Assembly: GCA_009617715.1 (NCBI GenBank)
Contig: VTFK01000174.1
Location: forward strand, 1 to 64,000
Reading direction: 5' to 3'
Origin: Plectrocnemia conspersa
Taxonomy: Eukaryota > Arthropoda > Insecta > Trichoptera > Polycentropodidae
Length of the DNA stretch: 64,000 bases
Shown here: positions 62,682-64,000 of the stretch, in pieces
Layout: each line of letters starts with the position of its first letter
How positions within the stretch are numbered: position 1 is the first letter of the stretch
The notes under the pieces: model-generated
What the model was told of the DNA's origin: nothing
Databases searched by the model: none
The model's input: only the letters and a program-made list of their open reading frames with translations
Translations under genes and position numbers: made by a program

Positions 62682-64000
62682 TAAATGAGTTTTAGTCACC
62701 TATTCTCTCTCTATAAACGATTATTTTTAAACAGCTCTTCGACTAAGAAGATTATAAAAGGCAACAAATTAAATCAACATTGAGTCAGAATTTTATTAAC
62801 AGCCTAGTCATAATTATATTATTTAGGATTAGAATAAAAATAGAATACGGTCAGTATAAAAATATAGGACGATCATATGAATAAAAAATATTTTAATGTT
62901 TATAAATATAAATGGGCAATAAATTATTTATTTTATAAATATATTATAAAATATCTCACTTGCCTGTTGGACATGTTAGGTGCAAACGAGCATTGGTCAG
63001 AACAGTGAACACCCCACAAATAACTTTCAAGGAATATATTTAATTGAATGTAGGATGCAAAGGTATTCACAGCGAAGAACAAGAGAGATTAATCGTGTCC
63101 GGGATGAGAGAATGCCTAAGGTCATATATGTATATCAGCGATATTTCAATCAAAGAGCGTGAAGGGTCATAGTCAGTAGTTAAGTTTTCCCTAAGGTTCT
63201 GGAAACCGGTTGTTAAAAATCAAAAGTTTCCGGAAAACATTTGTACGAAATCGGAAAATTCGTGTAATTTTTGTTAAAAATTGATTTTATACGAATGATT
63301 TAAAATTATTTTAGACGATTACAACTTTGAAAACAAGTTATAGTAGATTCACAATTGAATACATAGCAGGTAGGAGGAGTGCCTTCTCTGCATAAGTGAA
63401 GTTAGCTGTTAGCCATTCAATGTGAACTGCACTTAGTAAAAAGTCATAAACTTTATTGCCCTAGTTGTGGGAATAACGGAATATCAGTCGATATTTTTTT
63501 TCGAACATGCAGATTTAATTCATGTTTCGGTTTGGCATATTCTTAGAATCTTGCTTGATTGAATTGCTACATTATTCTCATTTATTATGATTTTTAGATT
63601 TAGATTAACCACTTCCCAGTCACAGTACTTTTTTAAAAATGACTCAAAAACTTCTTGTATAGCTCTCTCGGGAATTTTTCTTCCTCAAACAAAAAATTCC
63701 GAGATAGCCTTTGAACAAATTATTCGAAATGACCTTTATTTTTTAGCTCCTGCAGCAATCTGTCCTCCTTTATCCTCCTCGAATAAATATTTACGAAATG
63801 AGTTTCTCTTTTAGCTCTTGCAGCAATAATGACCTTTTTATTTTTAGCGTTCTCTGATGTTTTCAAAATATAATGTAACTTTACCACACAAATATATATT
63901 CACTGCAATATTTATACATCACATGAAAATAAATGGTGATAAGTATGTAAATGTATATATTACTACACGTGTAAAGTTGAAATCATATAATTTTACTAGC
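62682..64000. other. AT-rich stretch, probably LIMK intron
   Basis: No LIM-domain exon was recognised here. 63590-63840 contains a partial internal duplication (TTAGCTC(C/T)TGCAGCAAT near 63743 and 63811). The last about 120 bp (63880-64000) resemble the end block of the repeat at 31850-32240. If LIMK continues upstream as expected, this is intron. Confidence 0.4.

Overview
The window is eukaryotic nuclear DNA, almost certainly from an insect. Genes are split by short GT-AG introns, noncoding DNA is very AT-rich, and there is a full hexamerin-family prophenoloxidase (an arthropod immunity gene). Insect-type DNA transposons (hAT, piggyBac-like, pogo-like), LINE and LTR remnants fill the rest. 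A short separase and a POLR3K/YRDC gene pair, both familiar from flies, fit a holometabolous insect, but the order cannot be fixed from this sequence.

Layout. 1-7133 is a tandem satellite array with a unit of about 832 bp. 7134-13178 is a transposon graveyard: LINE fragment, LTR, a TTAA-bounded element, an hAT element with an 8-bp target duplication, a tRNA-derived SINE and a G/C-rich foldback. 13468-17662 is a compact GC-rich island with POLR3K and YRDC (8 bp apart, same strand), a piggyBac-like remnant, IMMP2L (minus) and an ataxin-7-like SAGA subunit gene (plus). After 3.3 kb of AT-rich DNA come RRP12 (minus, 20997-27167) and, divergently, separase (plus, 28081-30943). 31173-33735 holds LTRs and other repeats. 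Prophenoloxidase (minus, 33902-39807) has 13 exons and a LINE in its largest intron. 39808-45808 is repeats, including a piggyBac-like pseudogene and an hAT-like TTF zinc-finger remnant. Then follow a C2H2 zinc-finger gene (45809-47374), more repeats, a tiny SKA2 gene (49708-50155), LTR/LINE debris (52080-56198), and the PDZ-to-C-terminus part of LIM kinase (minus, 57544-62268), whose LIM-domain exons lie beyond the window or were not found.

The genes are mostly housekeeping and do not form one pathway: Pol III transcription and tRNA modification (POLR3K, YRDC), mitochondrial processing (IMMP2L), chromatin (ataxin-7), ribosome assembly (RRP12), chromosome segregation (separase, SKA2), actin control (LIMK) and melanization (PPO). 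No clearly novel system was found. The points most worth checking are the satellite's internal duplication, the POLR3K/YRDC dicistronic arrangement, a cysteine cluster in the separase, and repeated single-base frameshifts in conserved genes that look like homopolymer errors in the assembly.
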